From: UBA1444 sp964601085
Lineage (GTDB): Bacteria > Bacillota > Negativicutes > UBA1444
Direction of reading: 5' to 3'
Assembly (NCBI GenBank): GCA_964601085.1
Contig: CAZRLN010000026.1
Span: forward strand, 1-36,978
DNA: 36,978 bases
Below the pieces are notes generated by a model. It saw nothing but the letters and a program-made list of their open reading frames with translations, had not been told where the DNA came from and did not search any database. Below, in pieces: positions 11,276 through 19,653 of the stretch. The position numbers were made by a program, and so were the translations under genes. Every line of letters starts with the position of its first letter. Position 1 is the first letter of the stretch.

Positions 11276-11315
11276 GAGTATCCCTCCCGATTTATAAGAA
11301 TGGGTGTATTTTTGG

Positions 11316-11993
11316 TTACGCGCCGAATCGGGTATCCCACTCGGCGAGCAGGGCTTCGCCGGCGCTGACGCCGATGCGGTTCGCACCGGCTTCCAGCATC
11401 GCCAGCGCCTGGTCGAGATTCCGGATGCCGCCGGACGCCTTGACGCCGTAGTTCGGGCCGACTGTTTCACGCATGAGCCGGATGTCGGCGGCGTCCGCCC
11501 CTTTGGCGGCGAAGCCGGTCGAGGTTTTCACGAACTGGGCTCCGGCCGCCTTCACCAGACGGCAGGCGGTCACGATCTCTTCCTTCGACAGTTCACAGGT
11601 CTCGAGGATGACCTTCACCGGCGCGCCGGTCGCGGCCTTGACCACGGCGGCGATGTCGGCGGTCACGGCGGCATGGTCGCCCGCCTTGAACGAACCGAGA
11701 TCCATCACCATATCGAGTTCGTCCGCGCCGAGCGCCCGCAGTTTCGCGGCGGAAAACGCCTTGACCTCCGTCAGGTCCGTGCCGTGGGGAAACCCGAGAA
11801 CCGAACCGACGAGGACGCCGGAGCCGGCAAGTTCGCGGACAGCCAGCGCGGTATGGCGCGGCTGGACCATCAACAGTTTGAAACGGTTTTTCCGGGCGCT
11901 TTGGCAGCCGGTGAGAATCTCGGTTTCGGTGGTGGTCGGTTTCAGAATCGAAAAATCAAACGAGTTGGCCAGTTCTTCGCGTGTTATCATCAT
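11316..11993 (-). CDS. deoC: Deoxyribose-phosphate aldolase
   Basis: A 225-residue TIM-barrel class I aldolase that cleaves 2-deoxyribose-5-phosphate to glyceraldehyde-3-phosphate and acetaldehyde. The Schiff-base lysine is in FVKTSTGF (Lys156), the conserved acid is in DELDMVMD, and the late lysine and phosphate loop are in VKASGGIR. Slightly unusual is the N-terminal block FDFSILKP in place of the common DHTLLKP. The start ATG-ATG follows AAAGGAAG. The gene sits between a transporter ATPase (51-nt gap) and the alkaline phosphatase, away from the usual deoxynucleoside genes, which hints that the transporter brings in a phosphorylated (deoxy)pentose or nucleotide-derived compound. That link is inference. 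Confidence 0.95.
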   Translation of the reverse strand: MMITREELANSFDFSILKPTTTETEILTGCQSARKNRFKLLMVQPRHTALAVRELAGSGVLVGSVLGFPHGTDLTEVKAFSAAKLRALGADELDMVMDLGSFKAGDHAAVTADIAAVVKAATGAPVKVILETCELSKEEIVTACRLVKAAGAQFVKTSTGFAAKGADAADIRLMRETVGPNYGVKASGGIRNLDQALAMLEAGANRIGVSAGEALLAEWDTRFGA

Positions 11994-12044
11994 GTTGTCT
12001 TCCTTTCCTTCGTTCGAGTATCGTTGCGGGGTCTCGACGGCGGA

Positions 12045-13127
12045 TCAGCCCGGCAGGGCCACGATGTCGGCCGGGGATACGATCACGCCGACCGCCTCGC
12101 CTTCCTCGTGGACCGGGACGCCGATCATGTAGGGTTCTTCCACGTGGATGACCTTGCCATCCGGCAGGGCGATCTCATATTCGAGTCGGTCGCCGACAAA
12201 GGTTCGCAGCTGGACGGCGCCGGGCAGTGTCGCTTCCGTTGGCGCTCCCAGCCGGAGGCTTTCCGGCCGGACCACGAGCGATACCGCGCCGTTTTTTGCA
12301 TAAGTCCGATTCCGCAGATAGCGAACCGCATAGTTCCGCCCGTAGCACGATACAGGCAGCGAATCAGCCGGTCCGTCCGCCGCCAGTGCCGGCAGTACAT
12401 TGGCCTGGCCGATGAAATCGGCCACGAACAGCGTGGCAGGGTTGGCGTACAACTCGAACGGCGTGTCGATCTGCTCCACCCGGCCCTTGTTCATGACGAC
12501 GATCCGGTCGGCGAGGGTCAGTGCCTCTTTCTGGTCGTGGGTCACATACAGGCAGGTGAGGCCCAGCTGTTTTTGGATGCGGCGGATTTCGACCCGCATC
12601 TGGATGCGCAGTTTGGCGTCCAGATTGGACAGCGGCTCGTCCATGAGCAGCACCTGCGGCTCCATGGCCAACACCCGGGCCAAGGCGACCCGTTGTTGTT
12701 CGCCGCCGGACAGTTGGTTCGGATAGCGCTGGGCGATGTTCGGCAGACCGACCAGTTCGAGACTTTCGGCGACTTTCCGGCGGATTGTCACGTCCTCCTG
12801 CTTGCGGGCCCGCGGGCCGTAGGCGACATTGTCAAAGATGGTCATGTGCGGAAACAGTGCGTAGTTTTGAAACACAAAGCCGATATCGCGTTTGTTGACC
12901 GGAATTTCGGTGACGTCGCGGTCATCGAACAGGATCCGGCCGCCGGATGGCGTCTCGAAGCCGGCGATCATTCGCAGCATGGTGGTCTTGCCGCAGCCGG
13001 ACGGACCGAGAAAGGTGACGAGTTCACCCTGGCTGACCCGGAGATCGACTTCGTTGACGGCCCGGAATTCGACTTTATCCTTGACGAAGATTTTTGTGAG
13101 GTGTTCCAGGGTAATTGCAACCGACAT
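12045..13127 (-). CDS. ABC transporter ATPase, operon I
   Basis: A 360-residue ATPase of the FbpC/PotA/UgpC type. Walker A is GPSGCGKTT (residues 41-49), the Q-loop is in VFQNYALFPH, the signature LSGGEQQ is at 139-145, Walker B is VLLMDE (about 159-164), the D-loop is SNLDAKL, and the switch histidine is in YVTHDQKEA. A C-terminal TOBE-type regulatory domain (about 240-360) follows. It powers the permease encoded immediately upstream (12-nt gap). A strong AAGGAGG site precedes the ATG. Together with the permease and the lipoprotein it forms a complete importer. Confidence 0.93.
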   Translation of the reverse strand: MSVAITLEHLTKIFVKDKVEFRAVNEVDLRVSQGELVTFLGPSGCGKTTMLRMIAGFETPSGGRILFDDRDVTEIPVNKRDIGFVFQNYALFPHMTIFDNVAYGPRARKQEDVTIRRKVAESLELVGLPNIAQRYPNQLSGGEQQRVALARVLAMEPQVLLMDEPLSNLDAKLRIQMRVEIRRIQKQLGLTCLYVTHDQKEALTLADRIVVMNKGRVEQIDTPFELYANPATLFVADFIGQANVLPALAADGPADSLPVSCYGRNYAVRYLRNRTYAKNGAVSLVVRPESLRLGAPTEATLPGAVQLRTFVGDRLEYEIALPDGKVIHVEEPYMIGVPVHEEGEAVGVIVSPADIVALPG

Positions 13128-13139
13128 GAATTTTCCTCC

Positions 13140-14777
13140 TTAACGGGAATAACGCGGGTAGGCCAGACGGAACATCAGTGAAATCAGGCCGCCGGCCGCG
13201 AATACGATCAGGATGAGCACCACCGAAAAAGCCGAGGCCTGGGCGAACTGCAGCTCGGTCATGCATTCGAGAATCCGGGTGGTGAGCAGCGTCCAGTGGA
13301 CCGATACCAGGAAGATCGTCGCGCTGATGGCGGTCATCGCCCGGATGAACAGGAACTTCATGCCGGCAGTCACCGCCGGTATGATCAGCGGCAAGGTCAC
13401 TTTGCGGAAGGTGCCGAACGCGGATTCGCCGAGTGACAGAGAGGCTTCCTCCAACGACGGGTCGATCTGCTGCAGTGAGGCGATCGTGGCCCGGATACCG
13501 GTGGCATCGTAGCGGAACATGTAAGCGGACACGAGGATCGCCATCGTGCCGGTCAGAACCAGCGGCCCGGTGTTGAAGGCGATGACGTAGGATATGCCGA
13601 CCACCGTGCCGGGCAGAGCGTAGTTGAGCAAGGCGGCGAACTCCATGAACCGCCGGCCGGGGAAGCGCTTCCTCGCCGTCAGATAGCCGATCGAAGTTCC
13701 CAGGATGGCGCCGAGCGGAGTCACGGCGCAGGCGATAAGGAAAGTGTCCTTGATCGCCTTCATTCCGCGATCAAACACATACTGGTAGTGGTCGAGGGTC
13801 GGTGAGTAGTTGACGCCCCAGACCTTGACCAGCGAACCCAGAAAAATAATGGCGTACAGGAACAGAATAAACACGGAAACCAGGCAGCAAATCGTGAGGA
13901 ACGCCGCTTCCGGCGCCGGGCCAAGACTGCGGACGCCGGTACGGGGACCGGACTTGCCGCTGATGGTCACGTAGCTTTTTTCACCGATCCAGTAGCGTTG
14001 CAGGAAGTAAACGATCAGGGCCGGCACCAGCAGCAGGAACGAGAGGGCGGCGCCGCCGCGCAGATCGTGCAGACCGGTGATCTGGAGGTAGGCTTGGGTG
14101 GGCAGGACCGGGAACGAGTGACCGGCGAGCACCAGCGGGGTGGCGAAATCGGCGAGGGAACTGGCGAACAGCAACAGAAAGGCGTTGGCCAGTCCCGGCG
14201 TCGCCAGCGGGACCGTCACGGAAGCGAAGGTGCCGAGCCGCGAGCGGCCCAGGCTGAGAGAGGCGTCCTCCAGATTCGGGTCGATGGCCGCCAGCACCGC
14301 CGACAAGGTAAGAAAGGCGACCGGAAACACCGTCAGGGTTTCCGACAACCACGTTCCCCAGAACCCGTAGATGTTGAACTGGGGCAAGCCGAGCCACCGG
14401 AACAGCAGGCCGTTGGGACCGAGGGCCAGGGTGATGGCGATGCTGCTGGTGAACGGCGGCGAGATGAGCGGCAGCACCGGGATGGAGCCGAGGCCCCATT
14501 TTAGCGGCCGCGGCAGATTCATCCGGGTGACGGCGAACGCGAAAACAAAGCCCAGCAGTACCCCGGCGAGGGATACTGCTAGGGCCAGATACAGGCTGTT
14601 GAATACGGCGGCCCGGTCGTACCAGTTCGTGAAGATCCGTTCCAGGCTGGCCAGGCTGAACCGACCGTCGCTGAAGAAAGTGACCTGGAGCAGCCGGGAA
14701 AACGGATACAGCACGAACACGCCGAGGGACAGCCACAGGGCGGTGATCGCCGAGGTCAGGGCCGGGTCCCGTTTCAT
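13140..14777 (-). CDS. Fused two-domain ABC transporter permease, operon I
   Basis: A 545-residue membrane protein with about 12 helices made of two binding-protein-dependent permease domains in one chain, as in FbpB/SfuB. Each half carries an EAA-type cytoplasmic loop that docks the ATPase: DPNLEDASLSLGRSRLGTF in the first and DPSLEEASLSLGESAFGTF in the second, both followed by a V-T-(V/L)-P-L helix start. The ATG overlaps the stop of the binding-protein gene (ATGA, 4 bp), so translation is coupled. Unlike operons II and IV there is no hairpin between binding-protein and permease genes here. Confidence 0.93.
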   Translation of the reverse strand: MKRDPALTSAITALWLSLGVFVLYPFSRLLQVTFFSDGRFSLASLERIFTNWYDRAAVFNSLYLALAVSLAGVLLGFVFAFAVTRMNLPRPLKWGLGSIPVLPLISPPFTSSIAITLALGPNGLLFRWLGLPQFNIYGFWGTWLSETLTVFPVAFLTLSAVLAAIDPNLEDASLSLGRSRLGTFASVTVPLATPGLANAFLLLFASSLADFATPLVLAGHSFPVLPTQAYLQITGLHDLRGGAALSFLLLVPALIVYFLQRYWIGEKSYVTISGKSGPRTGVRSLGPAPEAAFLTICCLVSVFILFLYAIIFLGSLVKVWGVNYSPTLDHYQYVFDRGMKAIKDTFLIACAVTPLGAILGTSIGYLTARKRFPGRRFMEFAALLNYALPGTVVGISYVIAFNTGPLVLTGTMAILVSAYMFRYDATGIRATIASLQQIDPSLEEASLSLGESAFGTFRKVTLPLIIPAVTAGMKFLFIRAMTAISATIFLVSVHWTLLTTRILECMTELQFAQASAFSVVLILIVFAAGGLISLMFRLAYPRYSR

Positions 14778-15823
14778 TTGATCACTTCGTTGATCCAGCG
14801 GTCGACCAGCCGTTGACGGTCTTTGCCGGCCTTCAGGATATCAACTTCGACGAACTTGACCTTGCTCATGTCCAGAGCCGGGTCTTTGGATTTCACGTCC
14901 GGGCTGGTCGGAATGAAGAAGATCTTGTTGGTTTCATACAACTTCTGCATGTCGGCGGTCGAAGCCCAGTCCAGGAACTTCTTGGCCAGTTCCGGCTGTT
15001 TGGCGCCCTTGATCATGGCCATCGCTTCCACGGCATAGGCTACGCCTTCCTTGGGATAGCTGATAACGACGTCATGGCCCTGGGCCTTGATTTCCAGCGT
15101 ATCCACCAGGAAGAAGATGCCGCCGGCCGCCTGGCCGTTGGCGACGGGCAGGGCGCCGCCCGCACCGCTCTTGGTGTACATCTGGATGTTTTGATGCAGT
15201 TTCTTCTGATATTCGTAGGCTTTATCCTCGCCCATGATGTAGGTCAGGCTGAGGATGCGGGAGATCGCCGTGCCCGAGGTGCGGGCGTCCGCCGTCTGCA
15301 AGCCGTTCTTGAACGCCGGGTTCAGCAGCTCGTCCCAGGACGTGGGGGCCGGCAGATTCTTTTCTTTCAGGATCTTGTTATTGAACATGAAACTGATCGG
15401 GTTGACGGCGACGCCCACCCAATAGTTCTTGGGGTCTTTGAACTTGGCGGGGATTTTTTCCGCGCCTTTGGGTGCGTAGGGTTCGAACACGCCTTTGTTC
15501 ACACCGGCGGCAAAAGTGTCGGCTGGGCCGCCGAACAGCACGTCGACCTGCGGGTTATCTTTCTCGGCTGCCACACGGGCGAGGGCCTCGCCTGAGGAGA
15601 AGCGGAGGAAATTGACCTTGATGCCGGTTTCTTTGGTGAAGGCGGCAAACACGGCAGAAGAGTATTTTTCGGGCCAGATGGTGTAAATGTTGATCGTTTG
15701 GTTTTTGGCCGCGCCGGCCGGTTTGTCGGCGGCCTTTTTGTCGCCGCCGCCGCAGCCGGCCACCAACAGGGCCAGCAGGAACAAGACGGTCAGACCCAGA
15801 GCAAGGTTACGGTTGATTCGCAT
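14774..15823 (-). CDS. ABC transporter solute-binding lipoprotein, operon I
   Basis: A 349-residue lipoprotein (lipobox L-V-A-G-C, Cys24) with a mature FbpA-like binding fold. It begins INIYTIWPEKYSSAVFAAF and contains SSGEALARVAAEKDNPQVD and FGGPADTFAAGV, the same blocks as the proteins at 19654, 20762 and 25922. At the position of the FbpA ferric tyrosine pair I read FFLVD. I place the start at the ATG at 15823, after AAGGGGGA; an in-frame codon 21 nt upstream lacks a site. It is the first gene of operon I (transporter - deoC - phoA), divergent from araD, so a phosphorylated sugar-like ligand is plausible but not shown. Confidence 0.92.
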   Translation of the reverse strand: MRINRNLALGLTVLFLLALLVAGCGGGDKKAADKPAGAAKNQTINIYTIWPEKYSSAVFAAFTKETGIKVNFLRFSSGEALARVAAEKDNPQVDVLFGGPADTFAAGVNKGVFEPYAPKGAEKIPAKFKDPKNYWVGVAVNPISFMFNNKILKEKNLPAPTSWDELLNPAFKNGLQTADARTSGTAISRILSLTYIMGEDKAYEYQKKLHQNIQMYTKSGAGGALPVANGQAAGGIFFLVDTLEIKAQGHDVVISYPKEGVAYAVEAMAMIKGAKQPELAKKFLDWASTADMQKLYETNKIFFIPTSPDVKSKDPALDMSKVKFVEVDILKAGKDRQRLVDRWINEVIK

Positions 15824-15869
15824 AAATACTTCCCCCTTTATCATTCATTGTTTTTATTTCGCGAAACAT

Positions 15870-15924
15870 GGCGGCGAAGGGCACTGAAATCGCCACACGC
15901 CAACGAGTTAAGTACTTCGCCGCC
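15870..15924 (-). other. Leader hairpin before operon I
   Basis: Minus strand: GGCGGCGAAG (15924-15915) and CTTCGCCGCC (15879-15870) are perfect 10-nt complementary arms enclosing about 35 nt. They lie 47 nt before the operon I start. No U-tract follows, so this is a structured leader rather than a clear terminator. I see no convincing -35/-10 pair for operon I. Confidence 0.45.
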
Positions 15925-15998
15925 GAGGGGCGGTTCCCTGCCGTAAATCGTGAATTTTTTCAATTTTGCGGTGTATTTGTAGGGGTTCGGACCAGTCG

Positions 15999-16027
15999 TT
16001 GAAACCGGCTCCGATATCGTCTATACT
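15999..16027 (+). promoter_or_regulatory. Sigma-70 promoter of araD
   Basis: TTGAAA (15999-16004), a 17-bp spacer, TATACT (16022-16027). The transcript should start near 16034, only 16 nt before the GTG. Confidence 0.75.
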
Positions 16028-16049
16028 GTTCACGAAAAGGGGTGCTGTC

Positions 16050-16739
16050 GTGCTGGAATTATTGAAAGAAGCCGTTTGCGCGGCGAATATGGAATTGCCG
16101 GCCAGGGGGCTGGTCACTTACACCTGGGGCAATGTCAGCGGCATCGATCGCGAACGGGGCCTGGTCGTCATCAAGCCCAGCGGGGTTGCTTACGAAACGA
16201 TGACGGTCGCCGACATGGCGGTAGTTGATCTGGACGGAAAGACGGTCGAGGGACGCCTCCGTCCCTCCTCGGATATGGATACCCATCTGGAACTGTACCG
16301 TAGTTTTCCGGCGATCGGCGGCATCGTGCATACGCATTCCGCCTGGGCCGCCAGCTGGGCGCAAGCCTGCCGGCCGATTCCGGCGCTCGGGACCACCCAC
16401 GCCGACTATTTTTACGGGGATATTCCTTGCACCCGGGCGCTCAGCCCGGCGGAAACCAAAGGGGATTTCGAGCAAAACACCGGCCGGGTCATCGTCGAAA
16501 CCGTGGATTCGGCGACGGTGCTGGACGTTCCGGCCATCCTGGTCGCCAACCACGGTCCGTTCACCTGGGGCCGAAATCCGGCGGACGCCGTCTATCATGC
16601 GGTGGTATTGGAAGAGGTCGCGAAAATGGCCTGGCGGACCCTGTTGCTCAATCCGGACAGCCGTCTGCCGCAGGAACTGCTGGACCGCCATTATCAGCGA
16701 AAACACGGGAGCAACGCCTATTACGGACAAAAGACCTGA
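16050..16739 (+). CDS. araD: L-ribulose-5-phosphate 4-epimerase (class II aldolase family)
   Basis: A 229-residue protein matching AraD in length and block order. It has TYTWGNVSGID, the phosphate/substrate segment KPSGV, SSDMDTHLELY, the zinc histidines in GGIVHTHS (His94, His96), GTTHADYFYGDIPCTR, and the third zinc histidine in VANHGPFTWG (His168). It interconverts L-ribulose-5-phosphate and D-xylulose-5-phosphate via a retro-aldol step, linking pentoses to the pentose phosphate pathway. The GTG at 16050, with AAAAGGGG 7 nt upstream, gives the normal family length; an earlier in-frame codon would start upstream of the promoter. No araA or araB is nearby. It is divergent from operon I (deoC, phoA), so a shared pentose-phosphate job is possible. 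Related family members with other phosphosugar substrates cannot be excluded. Confidence 0.9.
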   Translation: MLELLKEAVCAANMELPARGLVTYTWGNVSGIDRERGLVVIKPSGVAYETMTVADMAVVDLDGKTVEGRLRPSSDMDTHLELYRSFPAIGGIVHTHSAWAASWAQACRPIPALGTTHADYFYGDIPCTRALSPAETKGDFEQNTGRVIVETVDSATVLDVPAILVANHGPFTWGRNPADAVYHAVVLEEVAKMAWRTLLLNPDSRLPQELLDRHYQRKHGSNAYYGQKT

Positions 16740-16765
16740 AGCGTAGACGGTCGCGGTTTGATAAG

Positions 16766-16816
16766 AACACAGGGGCATGTGAAAACTGGCAGCCAGTTTT
16801 CACATGCCCCTGTGTT
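16766..16816. terminator. Bidirectional terminator: 22-bp perfect inverted repeat
   Basis: The left arm (16766-16787) and right arm (16795-16816) are fully complementary over 22 bp around a 7-nt centre, GGCAGCC. It separates convergent araD and the operon II ATPase, whose stop codon overlaps the right arm by one base. The arms end in AACAC/GTGTT, so short T runs exist on both strands. It is longer than ordinary terminators. Confidence 0.8.
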
Positions 16817-17889
16817 TATTGATCCACGTCGATTTCCGCTTCCTCGATCAGCCAGGCCTTCTCCTTCGCACAGGTCAGGTAAACCTGGCCGTTCAGAAGT
16901 TGCCGGCCGGGATCGAACGCGTCGACGATCCATTCCTTTTCGTACTGATCCTTAAGGATGTAGCGAACCTTCTCGCCCAGGAACATTTTATGGGCGATGG
17001 TGGCCGGAATGCTGAGCCGGCTGTTGTCGCCGGGAGCGGTCGACAGCTGCAGCGACTCGGGCCGAAGGCTGAGACAGTAGTTGTCGCCGGATTTGACGGG
17101 CCGGTCCGTCGGAATTGGCGACTGCCCGTACAGGAGCGTGCCGGCGTCGACGGCCTTGACCGGCAGGAGGTTCGTCGTGCCAATGAAGTCGGCGACAAAG
17201 GTGGTTCGGGGCTCGAAGTAGATCTGCTGGGCGGTGCCGATCTGATGGATGACCCCCTTGCGCATGACCACGATCATGTCGGACATCGACAGGGCCTCCG
17301 ACTGGTCATGGGTGACGTAGATGGTTGTCAGGCCCATTTTCTGCTGGATCTGGCGCAGCTCGACCCGGACCGACTCCCTCAGTTTGGCGTCCAGGTTGGA
17401 CAGCGGCTCATCCAGCAAAAGCGCTTCCGGATTCATCACCAGCGCCCGCGCCACCGCCACCCGCTGTTGCTGCCCCCCCGACATCTGGCTGGGATATCGC
17501 TCCTCCATTCCGGTCAGCTGCATCATTTCCAGCGCCGAAGCGACCTTTCTCCGCATCTCCGCCTTGCTTTCACCCCGCACGTCCAGGCCGTAGGAGACGT
17601 TTTCGAACACGTTCATGTGCGGGAACAGGGCATATTCCTGAAAAACCATGGCAGTGTTCCGATCATAGGGAGGAACCTTGTCGATGCGCTTGCCGTTGAG
17701 GAGGATCTCGCCGTCGTCCGGCTCGTAGAAGCCGGCGATCATCCGCAGCAGCGTGGTTTTGCCGCAACCCGAAGGGCCCAGGAAGGTCACGAAGGCCCCT
17801 TTTTCGATGTCCATGCTGACATCGCGGATCACGTGGTTGCTGCCGAAATATTTGTTGATATTTTTCAGTTGGAGTACGAATTCCGCCAC
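16816..17889 (-). CDS. ABC transporter ATPase, operon II
   Basis: A 357-residue ATPase of the FbpC/PotA type. Walker A is GPSGCGKTT (38-46), followed by VFQEYALFPH (Q-loop), signature MSGGQQQR (Met in place of the usual Leu), Walker B ALLLDEPLSNLD, switch histidine in YVTHDQSEA, then a TOBE-type C-terminal domain. It energises the permease encoded 11 nt upstream. It starts at a GTG after AGGAGG. It is the last gene of operon II, ending inside the 22-bp inverted repeat. Confidence 0.93.
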   Translation of the reverse strand: MAEFVLQLKNINKYFGSNHVIRDVSMDIEKGAFVTFLGPSGCGKTTLLRMIAGFYEPDDGEILLNGKRIDKVPPYDRNTAMVFQEYALFPHMNVFENVSYGLDVRGESKAEMRRKVASALEMMQLTGMEERYPSQMSGGQQQRVAVARALVMNPEALLLDEPLSNLDAKLRESVRVELRQIQQKMGLTTIYVTHDQSEALSMSDMIVVMRKGVIHQIGTAQQIYFEPRTTFVADFIGTTNLLPVKAVDAGTLLYGQSPIPTDRPVKSGDNYCLSLRPESLQLSTAPGDNSRLSIPATIAHKMFLGEKVRYILKDQYEKEWIVDAFDPGRQLLNGQVYLTCAKEKAWLIEEAEIDVDQ

Positions 17890-17900
17890 GATAGTTCCTC

Positions 17901-19562
17901 CTACAAATCAAAGATATTGATCTGGTCGCGCAACACCAGCTTCACCACACCGAACGTGAAGAAGATGGTCAGCATCATGCCGATGGCGGTGGCGCTGGCG
18001 ACGGCCAGAAATCCGTGGTCCGACAGGCTCATGATGTTGATCGACGCCAGGTTGTATTCCGGCGAGACCAGAAAAATGACCGTACTGAGTGTGTTCATGG
18101 ATTTCATGAACGAATAGACGAAACTCACGGACAGCGAGTTTTTCAGCATCGGCAGGATAATGCGCCGGAAGGTCACGAAACTGTTGGCCCCCAGATTGGT
18201 GGAAGCCTGCTCCAGCGATTTTTCGATCTGTTTCAGACCGGCGACCGCCTGCCTGTAGCCGACCGGCAGCTGCCGCAGGGTCATGCCCAGAATGATGATG
18301 ACGAGCGTGCCGGTCATGGCGAGCGGACCGGTGTTGAAGGCCATGATCAGCGACAGGCCGATGAAGGTGCCGGGCAGCGACACCGGCAGCATCGCCAGAA
18401 AGTCCATGAGCGTGCGGCCCGGAAACTGTTTGCGGATGGTCAGGAAGGCCAGGGCGATGCCGAAGACCGTGGTGATGGCAGCCGTGGACATTGAGGCGAC
18501 CCAGCTGTTGCGCATCGTCGCCGACTGGACCACGCCTTCGATGAAATGATCGGCGGTGAACGTGAAGTCGTAGCCGAAGTTCCGGGTGAAAGCGAACAGG
18601 CAGACCACGCCGATGATCATCAGGATAACCAGGCAGATGAAGCTGCAGAAGACGAAGAAAAACCATTTGGCGCTATCGCCGACCGTTATCCTTGTCAGGC
18701 CGGCGACTGGTTTGCCGGTGACGGTGACATAGGAGCGTTTTTCGAGATAATAGCGCTGCACGAAAAAAACCAGGACGGTCGGGATGACCAAAAATGCGCT
18801 CAGCGTCGCGCCCATCGGCAGGTCCCAGGCCCCGATGACCTGCGCGTAAGCCTCTGTGGCCAGCACGTGGTAGTTGCCGCCGACCAGCATCGGATTGCCG
18901 AAGTCAGCCAGACTGTTGATGCCGACGAGCAAAAACGCGCTGGCGATGCCGGGAGTGGCCAGTTTCAGCGTGACGGTCCGGAACAGGAACCAGCCCCGGG
19001 CTCCCAAATTCTGCGCCGCCAGCTCCAGATTGGGGCTGATGGCTTTCAAAACACCGGAAATGGTGATATATGCAAGCGGAAAGAAGGCGATCGTTTGCAC
19101 CGCCCATAGGCCGAACCAACCATACAGGTCGGTCTTCAGGCCCAGGATGTTCCAGGTGATGATGCCCCGCCGACCAAACAGCATGATAAAGGCCAGGCCG
19201 GACACGACAGACGGCGCCATCGTCGGCAGCAGCGCAACAATCTGAAAAAAGCGTTTGCCGGGCATCTGCACATAGTTGATGGCGTAAGCGTAGATGAAGC
19301 CGAGCACGATCGCCGTGGCGGTGGCCAGCAGCGATGAAAATAAAGTATTGCGAAAGGCTTCGATAAATTCTCTGCCGGTGACCGCCTTGACCCAGTCGGC
19401 GGCGGTTGGCACCCAGAGCAGCTTTATAAACGGATAGATGATAAACAGGGCAAAAAAGCCGAATACGACGAGGATGCTGAGCAATAACGGCGGCTCCCGC
19501 AGCAGCAGTTTCAGTTCTCGCCGCCAACCGGTCCGTTCGTGGCCGATAGCCGTTTCTTTCAT
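17901..19562 (-). CDS. Fused two-domain ABC transporter permease, operon II
   Basis: About 553 residues, about 12 membrane helices, two permease domains in one chain. ATPase-docking loops are present in both halves: SPNLELAAQNLGARGWFLF (first) and EKSLEQASTNLGANSFVTF (second). I place the start at the ATG at 19562, after GGGGGA. A TTG 27 nt upstream would start before that site. One permease and one ATPase serve three binding proteins encoded just upstream, so the receptor specificity of operon II is probably broader than one ligand. A strong hairpin (19607-19637) separates it from the binding-protein genes. Confidence 0.93.
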   Translation of the reverse strand: MKETAIGHERTGWRRELKLLLREPPLLLSILVVFGFFALFIIYPFIKLLWVPTAADWVKAVTGREFIEAFRNTLFSSLLATATAIVLGFIYAYAINYVQMPGKRFFQIVALLPTMAPSVVSGLAFIMLFGRRGIITWNILGLKTDLYGWFGLWAVQTIAFFPLAYITISGVLKAISPNLELAAQNLGARGWFLFRTVTLKLATPGIASAFLLVGINSLADFGNPMLVGGNYHVLATEAYAQVIGAWDLPMGATLSAFLVIPTVLVFFVQRYYLEKRSYVTVTGKPVAGLTRITVGDSAKWFFFVFCSFICLVILMIIGVVCLFAFTRNFGYDFTFTADHFIEGVVQSATMRNSWVASMSTAAITTVFGIALAFLTIRKQFPGRTLMDFLAMLPVSLPGTFIGLSLIMAFNTGPLAMTGTLVIIILGMTLRQLPVGYRQAVAGLKQIEKSLEQASTNLGANSFVTFRRIILPMLKNSLSVSFVYSFMKSMNTLSTVIFLVSPEYNLASINIMSLSDHGFLAVASATAIGMMLTIFFTFGVVKLVLRDQINIFDL

Positions 19563-19606
19563 CTGTTTCGGTCCCCCACAGCTTTTCAAGTTACAGGAAA
19601 ACAGGG

Positions 19607-19637
19607 GTACTCCTGCCGGAGAGTCCGGCAGGAGTAC
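19607..19637 (-). other. Intercistronic hairpin between binding-protein and permease genes, operon II
   Basis: A 13-bp perfect stem: GTACTCCTGCCGG (19607-19619) and CCGGCAGGAGTAC (19625-19637) around a 5-nt loop. On the minus strand it is followed by CCCTGTTTTCC, so it may be a leaky terminator and/or protect the upstream binding-protein mRNA from 3' decay, as known for malE-malF-type operons. Confidence 0.75.
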
Positions 19638-19653
19638 GGATACGGTCGGTGAA

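Noticed and set aside
11276..11470. N-terminal extension of the alkaline phosphatase
   Set aside because: It overlaps deoC in another frame and would put the signal peptide about 65 residues inside the protein. The GTG at 11275 has a good ribosome site and starts the signal peptide.
10238..13181. Long plus-strand frames (376 and 625 codons) across operon I
   Set aside because: They run antisense through phoA, deoC and the ATPase gene, have no recognisable motif and skewed composition.
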